Positions 5,166-5,923 of a stretch of 5,923 bases of DNA are shown here, one piece after another. The position numbers and the translations under genes are program-made. The stretch covers positions 1-5,923 of the forward strand of contig JAITBA010000041.1 in assembly GCA_031283835.1 (NCBI GenBank), read 5' to 3'. Numbering within the stretch: position 1 is the stretch's first letter; each line of letters begins with the position of its first letter. The stretch is from Oscillospiraceae bacterium. GTDB taxonomy: Bacteria > Bacillota > Clostridia > Oscillospirales > Acutalibacteraceae. The notes beneath the pieces are model-generated. The model did no database searches and had not been told where the DNA came from. It worked only from the letters and a program-made list of their open reading frames with translations.

Positions 5166-5633
5166 ATGCACCAGGTAACGATTATTTGCTTTGGTAAACT
5201 CAAAGAGAGCTATTGGCGGGAAGCATGCGAAGAATATGCGAAACGGCTGTCGGCATTTTGCAAGCTCGAAGTGGCGGAGCTGCCGCCGGTGCCGCTGCCA
5301 GACGAGCCTTCTCCCGCGCAAATTGCCCAGGCCCTTGCCCAGGAGGCTGCCCGTGCCAGCGCAAAAATCCCCAGAGGGGCGACGGTGGTCGCGCTGTGCG
5401 TGGAGGGTAAACAGATCACTTCGCAGGAATTTTCACGGTTTATCACGAGCGAAGGCAAAACGGCGCTGCTGGTGGGCAGCTCCTTTGGCCTGGATGAATC
5501 CCTTAAGCGGCGGGCGCAGGCGTGCGTTTCGCTTTCGAAGATGACATTCCCCCACCAGCTGGCCCGCGTGCTGCTGCTGGAGCAGCTGTACCGCGGTTTT
5601 CAAATTGCGGCAGGGGGAAAGTATCATAAATAG
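5166..5633 (+). CDS. rlmH: 23S rRNA (pseudouridine-1915-N3)-methyltransferase RlmH
   Basis: RlmH is a homodimeric SPOUT-class methyltransferase that uses S-adenosylmethionine to methylate N3 of pseudouridine 1915 in helix 69 of 23S rRNA, acting on assembled 70S ribosomes. The 155-residue length equals that of E. coli RlmH. Diagnostic features are the N-terminal VTIICFGKLKESYWREACEEY (4-24), VVALCVEGKQITSQEF (74-89), and the knotted SAM-binding C-terminus. The latter comprises LLVGSSFGLDESL (101-113), SLSKMTFPHQLARVLLLEQLYRGF (122-145) and the terminal KYHK. The glycine pair usual at the SAM loop (GG) reads GS at 104-105, a change I believe also occurs in related Clostridia. ATG at 5166 is preferred because the family begins only a few residues before the first strand. 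An upstream in-frame TTG at 5139 would add nine atypical residues. The ribosome binding site is poor (GATTGGAA at 5154-5161), and no clear promoter is seen between the terminator and the gene. Confidence 0.96.
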   Translation: MHQVTIICFGKLKESYWREACEEYAKRLSAFCKLEVAELPPVPLPDEPSPAQIAQALAQEAARASAKIPRGATVVALCVEGKQITSQEFSRFITSEGKTALLVGSSFGLDESLKRRAQACVSLSKMTFPHQLARVLLLEQLYRGFQIAAGGKYHK

Positions 5634-5644
5634 CGCGTCGGCGG

Positions 5645-5923
5645 TTAGCCTGCCGCAGGCGCACGTGTGATATTTGCGAAAAAATTGAACACATAGCGCA
5701 CGCGATAACGATACATGGCAGGGGTGACGGGGAAGACATCGGGCACGAAGGCGTTGTCGCCCTTGGTGATGGCGCCTTCCGGCTCCAGGGCAACGATGCG
5801 GTGGGTGTTGAGGGAACCGTCGGGCTGGCGGAAGACGATAACGTCGCCCTCGCGTAGGCGGGCGTAAGGGGTTTCGTGCGCAAGGAGCAGCGCGCCGGTG
5901 TGGATGGCGGGTTCCATGGAGTT
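5645..5923 (-). CDS. Signal peptidase I, SipW/ER-type (S26B family), C-terminal part, cut by window edge
   Basis: A membrane-associated serine protease that removes signal peptides from exported proteins; SipW relatives in Firmicutes often process a few dedicated substrates. On the minus strand the frame is open to the right edge and reads NSMEPAIHTGALLLA. The Met at 5917-5915 is therefore not the start but the residue after the catalytic Ser (5920-5918). THRIV supplies the catalytic His (5803-5801), as in S26B enzymes, where the E. coli-type Lys is replaced by His. TKGDN supplies the Asp (5758-5756). REGDVIVFR is the usual box B-like strand. The N-terminal membrane anchor lies beyond the window. 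The visible C-terminus (FVPDVFPVTPAMYRYRVRYVFNFFANITRAPAAG) ends soon after the catalytic domain and lacks the C-terminal transmembrane segment present in many SipW proteins. The gene is convergent with rlmH, with an 11-nt gap. Confidence 0.88.
   Translation of the reverse strand, partial: NSMEPAIHTGALLLAHETPYARLREGDVIVFRQPDGSLNTHRIVALEPEGAITKGDNAFVPDVFPVTPAMYRYRVRYVFNFFANITRAPAAG

Noticed and set aside
5915..5917. ATG as the start of a 90-aa protein on the minus strand
   Set aside because: This Met belongs to the SMEP motif. The codon before it encodes the catalytic Ser and the frame stays open to the window edge, so the gene begins outside the window.

Overview
The window looks like chromosomal DNA from an anaerobic member of the Clostridia, probably Oscillospiraceae/Ruminococcaceae-like. 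This rests on moderately high GC genes with AT-rich intergenic regions, strong GGAGG-type ribosome binding sites, extended -10 sigma-A promoters, a TTG start, and the gene families present: an anaerobic GlpA/FAD oxidoreductase/DUF1667 trio, a GTP-type PEP carboxykinase, a Gram-positive-style RlmH and a SipW-like signal peptidase. The taxonomic call is inference. There are no rRNA or tRNA genes, CRISPR arrays, insertion sequences or phage genes.

Layout. (1) 1-1131, minus strand: the N-terminal 377 codons of GTP-dependent PEP carboxykinase (pckG), running off the left edge. (2) 1132-1415: a divergent intergenic region with one well-formed promoter on each strand. The two promoters lie in near-identical inverted copies of a 21-22 nt sequence, and the rightward transcript is predicted to begin with a bulged hairpin. 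(3) 1416-4569, plus strand: a three-gene operon encoding a GlpA-type glycerol-3-phosphate dehydrogenase with a C-terminal BFD-type [2Fe-2S] domain, a two-dinucleotide-site flavoprotein oxidoreductase, and a small cysteine-motif DUF1667 protein. A 9-bp hairpin separates the first two genes. (4) 4570-5165: a structured leader, an unrecognised 103-aa protein with a Pro/Gln/Tyr/Gly-rich tail, a nested inverted/direct repeat, and a GC-rich terminator-like hairpin. (5) 5166-5633, plus strand: rlmH, the 23S rRNA pseudouridine-1915 methyltransferase. (6) 5645-5923, minus strand: the C-terminal part of a SipW/ER-type signal peptidase I with its Ser, His and Asp residues visible, convergent with rlmH and cut by the right edge.

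How the genes fit together. The glycerol-3-phosphate module would oxidise glycerol-3-phosphate to dihydroxyacetone phosphate and pass electrons through flavin and Fe-S centres. pckG, transcribed divergently, interconverts oxaloacetate and phosphoenolpyruvate. Both feed the triose-phosphate/PEP part of central metabolism, so coordinated control from the shared intergenic region is plausible but unproven. rlmH and the signal peptidase look like unrelated neighbours.

Nothing here is clearly a wholly new system. The parts most worth a second look are the mirrored promoters with the leader hairpin, the anchorless redox trio, and the small low-complexity protein with structured RNA on both sides.
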